From Blastobasis lacticolella (Eukaryota > Arthropoda > Insecta > Lepidoptera > Blastobasidae), in assembly GCA_905147135.1 (NCBI GenBank), contig LR990050.1, positions 6,088,501 to 6,152,500 of the forward strand: 64,000 nt of DNA, in the 5' to 3' direction. The position numbers and the translations under genes were made by a program. The notes below the pieces were generated by a model. The model was not told the origin of the DNA, made no database searches, and was given only the letters and a program-made list of their open reading frames with translations. Positions 26,695 to 40,700 of the stretch are shown one piece after another; the stretch's first letter is position 1, and every line of letters starts with the position of its first letter.

Positions 26695-26733
26695 GCAACC
26701 GACGCGTCGGTTGCGCGTACGTCGCGACGTACG
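26695..26733. repeat. Two adjacent perfect palindromes
   Basis: GCAACCGACGCGTCGGTTGC (26695-26714) and CGTACGTCGCGACGTACG (26716-26733), one base apart. Both are exact and CpG-rich. Confidence 0.9.
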
Positions 26734-28588
26734 AATTTCGTACTACGAAAAACCATGGCGTTCAGAATTACCAGCGTTAAAGGAAAGATTCACCTACATT
26801 TTCCATTTATAACTCAATTTGGGCCAACACATCTAGCGTGTGCTCACGTGTATTTCTAAGGACGAAACCGGGGAAGATACAAAAAGAAAACATCCCGAAT
26901 TGATTAGATAAACCTAACAAACGCAATGTAATTGCCTATTAAAATACCTGACGGACCGAATTTCTTCACAGTGGCATGTTTATTCTTCACTCCATTTGTT
27001 GGAGACAAAGGATGCATCCTCTCCGCAGTTACTTTGTGTAGAATCTAGAAGTGTTATCTGAGAACAAAAAGTTATTTATCGATAACGTTGCCCAACTTTT
27101 AGTAACAATCTAGGTATAACATTTGTTATAGAATGTTTCCTAAATAACCGTGTGGTCTTACATAGAGTTACCTACTCTTTGTTAAATTTAACTTAAGTTA
27201 TTGAATTAATGAATGAATAACGCTTTATTGCACAATCAAAAGTATACAATGGGTACTTAAAATTAACAGCAGGAGAGCGATAAGGCCGCCTGGCCGCCAC
27301 ACTTTCTTCCAGGCAACCTTTTTGGGTAGTTAACTTGACAGAAGTGCAAGATAAGGAAATAAGCTGAGAGTAAGCCCGTTCAACAAAAAGTCATAGTGGT
27401 GTAATTTTAATTAATACTAATAAAACTATAAATAAATTTATATACCTAGCATAATACTATAAATACATATTTAAAAACAGAATAGAAGAGAGTAAGGTTT
27501 ATCTGAAATGATATATGTATAGCAAACATATAAGGTTATAACCCAACAAGAGTATCGGTATGGATGCGGTAAGCAACATTCAACAAGTGACCGCAAAAGT
27601 CGTAAAATGTTACCAAAGTTGCTGAGATGCAGTGTGTTGCACTACAAAGTTGCTGCAAAATTTAGCTGCAATGTGGATGCACCTCTATCTATCTACGCTA
27701 GAGCTGTTTTGTGTGTATTTTATTGTCTCAAGCATTACGCTAAAAGGCTGAATGGAAACCACGCCATCTAGCGTACCACGGACGTATTACGCTCTACATA
27801 GCCAATATAAAATAATAAAAGTGATGACGTAAATGGAATACGGTGGCGATAAAAAGATGTTATTCAGACCGGTCATGGCGAGCCTTTTATATTGAAATGG
27901 GGCATAAAAATGTATTTTTCAAAGTTAGACGCAACGTAAAGTTGACTACAATGTGTGTGTCCGAGGGAAATTGAAACATTTCAACGTTATTGCCGCGTCA
28001 CGCGCCCGCCCCGGACCGTTTACGTTCAGCTTTCAGCGACGGCTCGTAACTTCAACGGTGACAGTACAATGAATTCACTTTTTATTATCAGGAATTATTG
28101 CACATTTATAAAGTAACCTCCTGTTGTATAATTATATCGTTCGACTAGGTTTGTTCCACTTACCACGGCTTTAAACAAGCACGTTTAAATGCATCGAACA
28201 CTACGTAGAGCACACCTACAAGTTTCTGTAATAGAATTTATTATTAAACCCATTTCCAACCTCATCAGAGTTTCATAATCTAATGAAAGGAGCGCTGCGC
28301 ACACCCACGAATACCTAACAACGACAACGGACCTAATACAACAGAAAGTTCCGGAATATTAGCATACGATATACGTGACAATTTGACAACATTAGTTAAT
28401 ATCGCAATATATGAAACTGGTAAATCTTCTAAATAAGAAAAAGCAAAAAATTCAAATTTCGAAGTGCAGTTGTTTCGAAATAAACGACAAACTCCAGCGA
28501 CAGTGAAATGTTTTAATCGAAGCTTCTAGCCGTATATCGTCGGTCTGTGTGTGTCAAGACAGTGCCGAACTATGTTGGTGTGAGCATC

Positions 28589-28744
28589 ATGAGTGGTCTT
28601 GGCCCCCCGGGAGTATGGGCCGCCCAGAAGCGGCTGGAGTCCTGGGCGCGGGCGGCGCGTGAAAGGACCTCCAGCGCCAGCAGTGGGCAGAGCCACAACT
28701 CTACTGACAGCTTCGGGGACGACAAGAGCCATGGCAGTCCTAGC
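28589..28744 (+). CDS. Syt12: Synaptotagmin exon 1 (first recognised)
   Basis: Encodes 52 residues, [19 protein letters not shown] onward, ending in a Ser-rich stretch and GSPS, with a donor AGC|GTACGT at 28745. The ATG lies in an open frame that continues upstream (TVPNYVGVSI). Candidate acceptors, TCAAG and GACAG, sit just before that stretch. This could therefore be an internal exon whose true start, and any membrane segment, lies further left. ATG 28589 is used because it is the first methionine in the frame. Confidence 0.7.
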
Positions 28745-31700
28745 GTACGTATTTGTACAGGGTCTTTGCAATATCCCTTTGTTTTTAACCACGACGAAAA
28801 AAGGGTAGTGTTATAAATTTGACGTATGTATCTGTGTGTCTGTTGCTCTATTTGTCTGTCTGAGGAATCGTAGCTCCATACATAACATACACATATTGTT
28901 TATTTGGCAATTTCTACATTATAACAAAACAAATAACAATAAGAGCGTCGGTGGCCGAGCGGTTAGAGTATACGACTCGTAAGCCAGAGGTCCCGGGTTC
29001 GAATCCCGCTCCGGCCATGTACCTATGACAGTTTTCTGAGTTATGTACATTAGTTGAATACTAACCGATGCTCTTACGGTGAGGGAAAACATCGTGATGA
29101 AACCTGCACATTCAGGCGACTGGATGTGGAACCATTATCCAATCTGGTCAGGTTACCCTGGTAGCAGGGTCATGGAGGTCAGATGGCAGTCGCTCCACTG
29201 TAATTACCTGACCTGCCAAATCCTGGATCATGGTCAAGGCGGACCCCGGGCCCTCGTGCGCGAGAACACAATCGGGACATTAACGCTATGATGATGATTA
29301 TTAATTTGGATGCGGTTTTTCCTATTTGAAAGCCAGTTTAATCGATGGTTCTTGGCTTTGTTTCATAAAAATCTGTTTAGTAATTTAGAAAATTACTAAA
29401 TCGCTCAGTCATTGTTTCATGCTACGTTTATCATGTTAACCCCAGCTCGATTGAGTCAAAAAATGACGAACTCATTCTATAATTTAGGTTTATTTATTGC
29501 GAACAGTTAGGAGCTTGAGAGATAAAAGGCCGGTGTTCGTTGTGGGATTCCACGTGTTGCTGTACTTATGCGGCATGTCATTTGCCGGGGTCGACACAAT
29601 CGGCAGGTTCAGCAGCTAAGCACATAAAGTATGCTGGATTAAAGTCGGCGTACCTGTTTGTAATATAATTAAATTATAATAATATTGCTCGTTTTTCTTT
29701 CCTCCATTTCTTTGACATTTATTAATTACCCTCATTTTGAACGAAGCATGATTGTGAATTAGTTTATGTTGACAGTTGTATTTTTGACATTATTTTAACG
29801 TGACATGTATTTAAATTGCTTTATGATTGATAAATAAATGAACTTGCTTGTTAAAAAAATGCAAAACTTCAGAGCGCACTCTTTCATTAATTTTATTGTA
29901 GTGTGTGGGGGATTTCTTTCTCAAAAGGCCGCGTAGGCCTCTGTCGGTATAATATTAACATACCTATAGGTTTTCTTGCGCTTACCCCTCCCTCGACACA
30001 TAATTCTGGCTACGCTCTAGCAAACTATATATTACAGTATATAAGGTTTTGTTAAGTATAAATACCGACTCCTAAGACTATTCAACCAGTATCAGGGTCC
30101 CAGCTTTCAGGAGAAGCCAGCTTGACCTAGGTCTTACGCTGGGAACCCTGAGACTGAAGGAAAAATATTACTCAATTATTACCTATGCTACATAATACAT
30201 TTTGCGGAGAAGTATTTTATTTATGGGACGTCTGTTCCCAACAGTGGGCGATTACTGGCTGACGATGACGTGTCATTTGCAAAGGATCATTATTCTGGCT
30301 AAGCAAGAGTAAACAGTAGTGATATACTCGTAGTAGGAGATTCAGCCATAGCAATATCTTCCCTTCATCTGTTGTTTAGGAAAATCGTGCATTATACCTA
30401 CGAGAGAACATGATTCAGATAAGAAAACAATATGGCCTACTTTACTCTGGTCCAACTATGGGGCTGCCATGGAGATAATCTACCCTCAACTGTTATTTAA
30501 TCTTGTTATATGTCAAAAGAAAGGTATTTTTCCCCTATCCATCAATGTATGGTTGTCTGGGCAAAACTTGATCTAAATGGAAGTATGAATGTTCACCGAG
30601 ATATCCTTTCAGACCAAGTTTTGCCCAGGGTGAATTATCTCAATGGCAACCCCATAGTTGGACCAGGATTTGAGTAGGCACTCATAGTTTTTTTTTCTTA
30701 TTAGTCTCTGTCTCATATAATGCATTATTTTTCATAATAATAAATGAGGGAAGATAACACTATGGCCGAATCTTAGACCAATAGATATGAGTGGCGGATG
30801 GCGAGGCTTTAAAGAGGACAATATTATTGACAGTATTTAGTCTCTACAATAATAATGTTAACGGTTATACAGTAGATTTTTTTTTCTCCGGTCCTATATA
30901 ATATTGCCAAATTTACTATTTCATGTAGTATCCTTCTATATTTTTAGTCAATATGGTAAATACTGTTGGGAAAATATACAGTAGCCAAGTCTATTATATT
31001 GTAGCATTACAGCGGCATCCGTTTCTTTAGATATAATAAGAGCCATTTGGTAAAAAAATACAATTTTTTCTTAAATAAAAAGTACCTTAGACATAACTTA
31101 CACATATTCACCGCTACTGCGGATGTCCACACGTTGTTGTTGTTATGTGTTGCGTACACGAGGAACCGCGATGATTTGCGACTCTGACGACTTTAAAACG
31201 ATCGGCAAAGTCGGCGAAATGCATGCACGGTCCTAAAATCGGTCGGTCCTAAAATATATGATAAAATATCAAAAGAAATTAAAAACTCACTCAGAAACAA
31301 CATCTTTATGACAAAATTGAAAAAGAAACTGCTGTCCGAAGAGCTCTATTTTCTTTTTTATTACTTTACTAGCCAGGCATTTGACCGCCACCTCACCTGG
31401 TGGTAAGTGACGATGCGGTCTATGATGGAGCATGCCTGTCTAGGAACAGCCTATTCACTCTAGCCTTGAAGGCATCCAGATTATATTGATCAGGGAACAC
31501 ACTCGCAGGCAACGCATTCCACTCACTAGACGAATTCACTAATGAAAAATCACTTAGTTAAATAATTGACGTATGCTTGTATATTTGTTTAGCTTATATA
31601 AGTTGTTATGTACGACTTTGTATGACTTAATTGTTAAGTGATGCATTATAGCAATATAATGGTGATAAATACACTTGTATACATTTGACATGCAACTAAT

Positions 31701-34700
31701 ACATTTTTTTACCAATAAATGAATTGAATTGAATTGTAATAATAATAATAATAATATGTTTGTGAAATCTGAATTTGTAATTAACTCCCTTGGACAAAAT
31801 ACGTTATTCTGTGTAACTAACCTCATGACATTAAGATTGTGTTTTTTTTTTGTTGTATCATTATTATAAGAATAATGACTACTCAAGAATTTAAGAACAT
31901 TTGACGTGTAAATGTATGTTTATCAAAATAAATGAATTGAATTGAATATCTACCTATGTAATAAAAAAATTTCAACCACTTTATTATGAGATGTCCGATA
32001 GACTAGTGAAGGGGTATTTGACAAGAGTGCGATGCAAATTGTAAAAAATCAGCTTAAAAATAATAAATAAATAACACTATATTTTTACAGAGATACGTCT
32101 ACTATTATGTCGACACTCTAAATAGAAATCTCCTATGTTCTTCTTCAAATTCTTGCCACCTCTACCACAATGCTCTCCGAATTAATGACAACAGTAATGA
32201 GACCCGAGTGAGCTCTTAAACAGTCCGCAAACAATACTGAACAGTCTGGAGCACCACTACATACAATTAGCAATACTAGATAGAACACCACTACAGGCTA
32301 TTTAAAAATTCAAGAAACCGAAATAACGAGACTGTTATTTGGTAAAAAAACACACTTTTTTCTTAAATAAAAAAAAATACTACGTTATTACCTATGTGGT
32401 GTCCGGTAGAATAGTGAAGGGGTATACGACAAGGGTGTCATACAAATATTAAAAACTCTCAAAACAATAACTTTTTATATTTAACAATATTATTTATAAC
32501 GATATATTTTTATAGAGATACCTAACAATTTTTAGCACCCCTACCTCAATGCTATCCAAATTAATGACAACAGTAATAAGACTCAAGTAAGCTCTTAAAG
32601 AGTCCGCAAACAATACTGAATAGTCTGGAGTACCACTACATACGACGAGGCAATTTCACAATTCAAGAAACCGAAATAACGAGACTGCTTGTTAAGACTG
32701 CAGCACTCCGTTTACACTATAAATTAAAGCAGAAGATAAATTGTTTGTCACAACTTTCAGTTAACAATAAATAACGCGATAAATTTCTGCAATTTTAATT
32801 TTGCAAGCTATAAAGGTTTGATTAAAATTTCATCCATAAAAATGTATTAATTAGGTCAATCGTTTCTGATTTACTCGACGTAACTTTACGAGTTGAAGTA
32901 TCTCCGTATTATGTGGATATTAAAATAATATCCACAGTTTATTTATGTTTCCACCGATTTTAGCGACAAGTGAACAATTGAGAGTAATAACATTGTTTTG
33001 GAATTCCATTTTTGTATGAATATTTACAGATTAGAAATAAGTTTGAACACAGGCACGCAAAAAATTAAAATTTAGACTTTTTGAACTTAAATAAGAAAAC
33101 GTTTGAATATAAATTAGTACCTATTCCTAGTATTTCTTACCCTAATGCTAGAAAATAGATACAGACAGACCCAAACACTAAGCAGTTCCACTTCATAAAT
33201 TGTATTATCCATCTGCTTAACAATCGGAAAAGTGATCCGAATAAGGCTTGCGCGAAAGCAGGCCTCGTGCCTCAACAGCCAAGACGCGGAACTTTTTAAT
33301 TGCCTCTCTTGACGCCCAATATTTATTGTGTTGAACTCAATTGTGCTTCACAATGACCTTTATTTGTATTTTTGCAAAGTCCAACATCGTCGCGCAGTCC
33401 CGGCGGGGTGTTGGAAAGTTTTATTGAAACGAGTAGGCTTCCGTATAATTTTGGCCGCGAATTACCTGCTTTGCGTGTTCTTCATTGAAGTTTAAGTTGA
33501 AAGTTGATTTTAAGCACCTGATTTCATTTTAATCAGGTTAGATTAACCTGTTGAACGTATTAATTTTCAATTTTAGGACATAAGTACTACATTATTAAAA
33601 AGTAGGTACTTAGGATATAGTTTTTTTCACGTAAACAAAACAATACCGAAAATATATCTTAACCAATTAACTCTAAATCATACAAAAACCACTTAGGTAC
33701 TTCATTTTATAGTCTTGCCTTTATAATAATAATTTATAATATAATTCCTGTAAATATAATTAGTATCATTCCCTCGATTCATGCCCTGCTCGTAGGATTT
33801 TCTAAAGCTTCTTATTATAAATACCTACAGCCGTGTAGTACCTACATCAAGTCCAGGGACAACCACAGGTGGTTATGGCTGATATTATCAGTCTATCCTC
33901 AATTTCAAGCTTCCTTGGCTTCCCTGTACAGAAAATAGTCAGTAAATTTTGTAATAGATATATAAATTTTATATAGGAATATCGATGATATTATATTGTT
34001 GACTTAACTCCATAAAACATTTCCACTTCCCATGAAAATCCACGGGGTAATCAAGGACGCGGGCCCGAAGCGAGTCCGTTCGAATAGATATTGTACGTAC
34101 GTCAAACATTTTCTCAGTGTAATCCTCTTATGTTTCTTGAAGTTCTCAGAAGCCACTTAGGTTTCCTTTTATTCACTCCGGGTGTAGCTGCCTACACGTT
34201 CAAATGAAATTACAGTTGCCTTCTCCGCAAAATCCCGTGGAGAGTCTAGATGCAGTCCTTGAGAGCGAGGCTTTGTGCGGAATCATACGCTCACTTTAAA
34301 TCTTACTAGCTCACGTGGGTCGTGCACATGACGACGACACTTTATTTTAAAATACATTTCATGTTGTGACTCCTTCGATTTACTTGATATAGCGGTGGAA
34401 TTATGTCACTAGCAGATTTGCAGCCGATGTTGCAGCGAAGTTGAATTGAAATAAATATATGTGATCGTTCACGCACGCTCTTGAAGTTAGAAAGAATTTG
34501 AAAGTAGGAAACGGCATCCATAGATGGGCCACATCTACCCATTTGTTTAATATTCTGTGCCCAGTCATTCTTTCATTGAGTCATTGATTTTTTTCATTAT
34601 CACATTAAGTCTCCGTGTCTTAATTAATGTTCTTTCAGTTCCTCTAGTGGTAAAGTCGGAGATTCACGTTGGCTAGATCTTTACTAATCGTAGCTGTCAG

Positions 34701-37700
34701 TATCTTCAACATATTATCATTAGTCAGTAACGTACTCACTCAGCTCATATTGATCATTAATCACAAGACTATTAATGAGCTGTAGCTCCTCTAACACATT
34801 GTGTGATGTTCGGCATACTAGAACCCCACCCCATCTTCATCCAATAAAATGCCAAACGTAAAATCGTAAAACCCTCCTCAGATAAGGAGGAGACAAGTCC
34901 AGTAGTGGATTGTTATACATAGTAGCAAACAAGCAGGCAGCCTCTTTCCCTTAGCGACTACGATTATAGAATTTTGATTTAGACAGAGAATTTAGATTGC
35001 AGACGTAACAAAAACGCAGAACGGCAGGGCTTCGATTCTGGTACGGAAATCGTCTCAGTTGCAGTAACATTACAATTGCATCGCATGTCAAACGTGTGAT
35101 TGTTATTCAAATGACAGATGTTGAGTTGCAACTTTCATGAGTTCGAACTTTTTTACAATTCGTTTTCTGGTACTTTAGTTGCATTACTAAGTTGCATCTT
35201 TCATAGTTGTCAAACTGCCTTCAATTCTGTCAACGAAAACGTGTCAAAGGTCGAACAATGATTTAACTGCAATTTAACTGGGATGATGCTGCGATGTTAC
35301 TGGGACTGACTCAATACCTCGACGTAGTTATAGTAACATCACAGTTCCATTGCAACATAACAACAACTGCATTGCACACCAGAATCGGTACCCTGGTGCG
35401 TTGTCACTGTGAGGACTAAGGTGAAACTCCTCATGTCTATATTTGCGCTACCTTATCCATGCAAGCATTGCCGCTGTTGACGGCAAAAATAGATAAGGCG
35501 ATTGTACACACCCAAGCGGACTCCTCACAAAGTGCTACCACATGATAAAGCTCTTTTGCTGACCCCAACCTTTCCTTCTCCAGGAGATGCTGATCCCGAA
35601 GGAGCAGTGCCGTGTGCAGCCGGCGGCGATGGAGCGCGCTGCCGGGTCCTTGCCGCACGCTCGGCTCGCCCGCACGCCTTCCATCTCCTCTCAGAGCAGC
35701 CTCGACAGCGGCACCTCCAGGGCCACGGTTGGTACACACTACCCTATATATACTACACTACCCGTTCCGCTCCCAAAGTAGGTCTATGCTACTCCCAATC
35801 GCACGGGAGTTGGGTGGGCGGTGTTGAGGTGTCTATAACGAGCAAACGAGCATCTGCCCACCTCGTCGCAGAGCAGCATCGACAGCAGCACAGTTCACAC
35901 TCGCACGATAATGCAGGTCCCTCTGGCATAGGAGGCGTTGTATCCGAAAGAACAGTACCGTGTGCATCCTGTGGCTGGAGGCCTTCTATTATCACGGAGA
36001 GCAGCATTGGCAGCGGTAACTTGGTCATTATAGTACCCGTCCCGCTCCTCGCACGGAAGGCGTTGATGCAGCTTTAGCGGCCTCGATAGCAGCACCTCCA
36101 GAGCCACGGTTGGCTAAAACACGCATCCTTAGCACAGTATAAGCTTGTCCTGCAAATGTAATGCCATTGACCAAGATCTTCCGAAGAAGATTGAACCCTG
36201 AGATTGGTTGAACGATCCCGAGACCCGATTGGTGCCCTGTGACGGTATATATTTATGTAATATTATTACATCAAAAATACTTACTTTTGTTAATCGTGAC
36301 TTGCATCACAATGGACCCAAAGAGGTAATTTGGGCCGCTAAAAATTAGGAAAATAATAACTAACAACTCTCTTTTTTACTCTGTCAAGGCAAAAAATATA
36401 TATTTTTTTCCTTCTAGTAGAATTAATTGGAGGAAAAACTTCCAACTTGCTCTGTTAATAGGTAGACTTTCATAGAGCGGGCATGTTTTGTGCATTGGGG
36501 AAGACTGTCCGAAAATAGTAGTTGGAACGGAGAAACTTACCTCTATAGGATTATAATATTATGAGTAGATTTAAATCTTTTAGTTAATGATATTAAGCTT
36601 AAAATCACGTAATTATAGGTAATTGTAATTTGTAAATTCCAGAAAACAACATCCAATCAACTTTGGTGTGACAATAAATTCGTAATATACGAGTCTCCAC
36701 TACAACAAATAAAGGAGATTTTACAATAATCCCTATCTTTACCACTCGACTGTAGCTCGTCAACAAAAGAAAAAGAAAATGCAACAAGCAAAAAAAATGC
36801 TTCTCATACATGAGATTCAATGGCAGTAGATTAGTATAAATTAAATTATTTGTACGACACCCGTGAGCTAGATTGTGCATACTTTACCGGAGACAACAAC
36901 TTTACTAATACGGTCGTTACCTACTTGTGACTAATTCAATTCATAGTAAAATCAAAATTAGACATTTTAAATTTTTGTTGTCACAAAGTAAGAAATAATA
37001 ATAAGAATTTTCATTTGTCACAAAGTAAGAACGATTAATAGATATTTTATCTACACTCATAGCTTAATGTTCCACTTACATACCTACTCGAAACTTTTTT
37101 CACATCAGTCTATTAAATTTTAAAGTAGTATTTTATGATACAGTATTATCCATACTATTTTCATTACAGCTGTATCATAAAATAACTTTTTAATCATTAT
37201 GCAATACTGAAACCATATAACGTAAAACTATACTATTTCTACTAGATAATAGAACACAAAACCGTATCAAAATTCATTAAAAACCGGATGATTCGTAAGC
37301 TCCGCGAGTAAATCCCTCGCTGGTATAAAGAGCTTTAATAACATGTAAAGGCGTCTTATTTTTCGCATCCGACGAAAACTCGAAGGAAGTTCTTTTTCAT
37401 CCCCGGCCGTAAAGGGAAATCATAAATTTTTATTTACATTGCAAATTACGTACTGTGCGTGCCGCAGTCGCCTTTGTCTTGCGCTCTTAATCAAAGTTGC
37501 ATGCAATATCGCGGAGAGCCACTGATGGGTGCGCCTTTAGGTATATAAAAATGGCATAAACTGCACAGCGTTGTGATTACATTAACGTGACCCTAGTCAT
37601 TGTTCAATAAAAATACGGAACTCAAAATGAGTCATTATTTTATAGCGATCCGTTTTCCCACGCTGGTATAGGTAGTTTGTTCGGTCTTGAGCACCTCACG

Positions 37701-40700
37701 TCTAAGCCCTTGGTTCTCCTATAATTAACTATTTCTGCGCGACCTGGCCGGTGCTGACGAACTTAATACCAACCCGAATGAAACCTGTACAATCAGGCAA
37801 CTGAATGTGTAACTATGATCGAATTTGATCAGGTTCCCCTCTCAACAGGGCCACGGAGGTCAGATGATAGTCGCTCCACTGTAATTACCTGATCTACCAT
37901 ATCCCGGATCATGGCCAGGACGGATACAGGAGCACTCGTGCGCGACAGCACAACGGGGATATTAACGCCAAGATGATTATTGAGTCGAACGTGGAGTAAA
38001 AAGAGCACGAAAGCGGACGATGACAATCGCTGAAATGTTCGTCTGATCGACGATAACTTTATTGAAAACATATTTCATCATAATTGACTAATGACTTGCA
38101 TAAATGTGCTCATTACTCAGTGTTGGTACTCATTAAAAACGTGCTGCAAACGGGATTACGTTTTAATCCAATCAATGTGATGTAGGCATCACATTCGCAG
38201 CTCAGAATATCGCTCGCGCTCCGGGCGAACGAACCACTGTGATGCATTAAAAACCACTTCCAGTCCATTAACCTGCTCTGGCAATTCTAGAGGTACCTAT
38301 ATGTAACCATTATGGGCGTTACAGGCACATTATACTGTAGGGCAAATGGGCGACCTTCATCTCAGCAACCTTTCTATAGAAATAATCGATTCGAGTTATA
38401 AACAGAAAATAGCGCTCAAATTAGTAGGTGAAAATTAGACCGCGACTTCCTTCTCGTTTGCCTAATAAAAAGTACAGTTCTCGGTATTTATTAGTATTGA
38501 CATGATGATTATCTATCGCCTAATGAAAAGTAATAATTGTCTAGGTCGATTTTCAATAAGGTTTTAACTTACGATGTCCTAATAATGAGTAAAAAAACAC
38601 ATAAATAATTAATAAAAATATATGTAAGATAGGAAGGACTTAATTAATAGGATAAATTTAGAAAAACAGATTATTTCCAACTCACAATTCATTCTCACCA
38701 CTGCACATCCTATAACCAACAGCCGCGGGGAAAGTAGGCTCGAAGAGGTGACCAATAAAATGTCCAATAATTCGCTCTATTGCTGAAACGTCTTCAGAAC
38801 CACGTCACCCCTTATCAGCCATGTAGGTCAATTGCAAAGCCACAGACAAATATTCCATAAGCCTGCCCCGTCAATATACAGGGCGCGTTCCTGACAGAAT
38901 TAATCATGAGCTAGGAACACCGGGCCGCACTTAATGCCCTCATCGTGTATGCACTTTGCAAAGCTTTGGGATTATAGACCCACCATAGCCTGTACACAAC
39001 GTTGGATGGTGGTATGGGGCGCTATGAAACAGCGGTGTTTAATGTGATAAATCCTAGAGTCTTAGTTAATTTGTGCGGGTTGTAGGACTTTGAGGACCCT
39101 GAGTCCGTCTGGGCCGCCAAGCAATGATGTTTATTCCGGTTTAAAGGATATGTAGCCGTGCTGCAGTTTTACTAACTAAAATTTTCGACATACTTGCCTA
39201 TAAAGCGGTTCATTATTTTATACAGCTAAGATGACAAACAAGCTTACCAACAGTTTGCCTGATGGTAAGCAGTTACCGCAGCTTATAAAAAAATTCAAAT
39301 AAATACCGTCTCGGGGCTCTAAACTGTTAAACCACTCTCCCCAGCGGAACAGCCTTTGTTAACCTCGCTTCGCCAACGCCATTAGGAGGCACACCTAACG
39401 AGTGGCGAGCTCGTTACGGAGCTGAAGTTCAAGTTGCCTAGCCTTAAAGTGCAAAACGGTCACCCATCCAGTGCCCGCACATTGCAAGCATAGCTCAACC
39501 TTGGTTATCGGTCTCATAAGCACTACACACACACTACAAAACTCACTACCACTAGAAGATAGACCAGTGCCGCTTCAAGCCACGGTCTTGTTCGGAGGAA
39601 AATTCTACTTATCTCTTTCTATTTACCAACCGTTTACAATTGCCCTACTCTCCCCTACTACCCATGGGAATTAAATACATCGCGTACATACCTTAACTAT
39701 GTAATTTAGGAAAAATTTAAAGGTAGGTACTTTGAGCATCAATCTAAATAATCTAGCGAAATCTTGTTTACCGGCAAATGTTTTATGTTAAATAACATTG
39801 TAGGTAGATCCTTCCATGTTGCCCCTTTCCTTTGAAAGGTGGCCTCCCGAACTGAATCCAACTGATCGTTATTCACATAAAGGCAACATTTATTCGTACA
39901 TGCCTAAAATACCAAATGAATTTTGGCTCAAAGGATTTAATTTCCTATTATGCCTTAGTTTGTCGTTATTCAAGTTTTCGTTCTGTTCACCGATTTAGTG
40001 GCGATTTTAATAGTAGATAGGGCATTGTATTAAAAAAAGGTTTTTACGAGGCGACACACGCAATATTCGGGCACAATTTTCTGTGGTCTCTAGAATGTTT
40101 AGACGAATTGATTATATGTTGCAGTCCATTTACTGGCCGTTACCGTTATTGCAAAATATGAAGGTGTTGTTTTCGTTTTTTATGTTGCTACGCAGGACAT
40201 TTATATTTTATGCGATCCAGTACAAGAAAAATTCCACTTTGTAGCAATAGTATAAGGTTACACCAAGAATAAAAATGACTGTAATATGGTTGAAAAGCGA
40301 AACTGCCAAGAGGATGTAAGGCCGACCAGTTTTTTTTACTTATAGAACCCACACAAGAGGATATGTAAGTGTATCGTTCCGAAAAGTCGAACTTTGGGCT
40401 ACTTAAATTATATATTTTTTGCCAGATGGTGCAACAGACCAACGTTTTGTAGGTTTCCTTAACGTCTACTATCACTACAAAGTAATTTTTTTCCTATACT
40501 CGATGTCGTAAGATTACCTACGTCGACCTCGTAGTATATAAAGGATTATAATAATAATAATAATTGTGGACAAATTCACACAGCGCCATCTAGCCCCAAA
40601 CTAAGCAAAGATTGTACTATTAGTGCTAGCTAAGTGATATATTACTTATATACTTTTAATTACATACTTATTATACATAGAACACCCAGACCCATAACAG

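Larger units (their letters stand above)
1..28588. other. Repeat-rich non-coding region upstream of the synaptotagmin exons
   Basis: No frame longer than about 110 codons and none with a recognisable domain. Everything I could identify is mobile or repeat DNA, listed separately. Stretches where I see nothing: 626-2070, 7525-8990, 9240-11790, 12150-13655, 15300-17990, 18100-19440, 22000-24375, 24480-25700 and 26740-28588, apart from A/T runs and short simple repeats. A GC-rich island at 27960-28060 and the GC rise at 28590-28740 mark the approach to the gene. Confidence 0.6.
28745..35583 (+). other. Syt12: Synaptotagmin intron 1
   Basis: 6.8 kb. Contains a full-length SINE A, two inverted-repeat elements near 30.1 and 30.5 kb, a split tandem duplication (31043-32687) with a LINE fragment inside, and a 355-bp inverted-repeat element next to exon 2. 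32700-35030 is AT-rich with nothing recognised. Confidence 0.65.

Noticed and set aside
28943..29016. tRNA-like sequence
   Set aside because: Boxes A and B are present, but the acceptor arms do not pair and a SINE body follows. The same holds for 7178, 40730-40800 (minus) and 49352.
35502..36077. A 191-codon plus-strand open frame
   Set aside because: It reads exon 2 in the wrong frame and continues through its decayed copies; it has no domain. The exon phase fits synaptotagmin instead.
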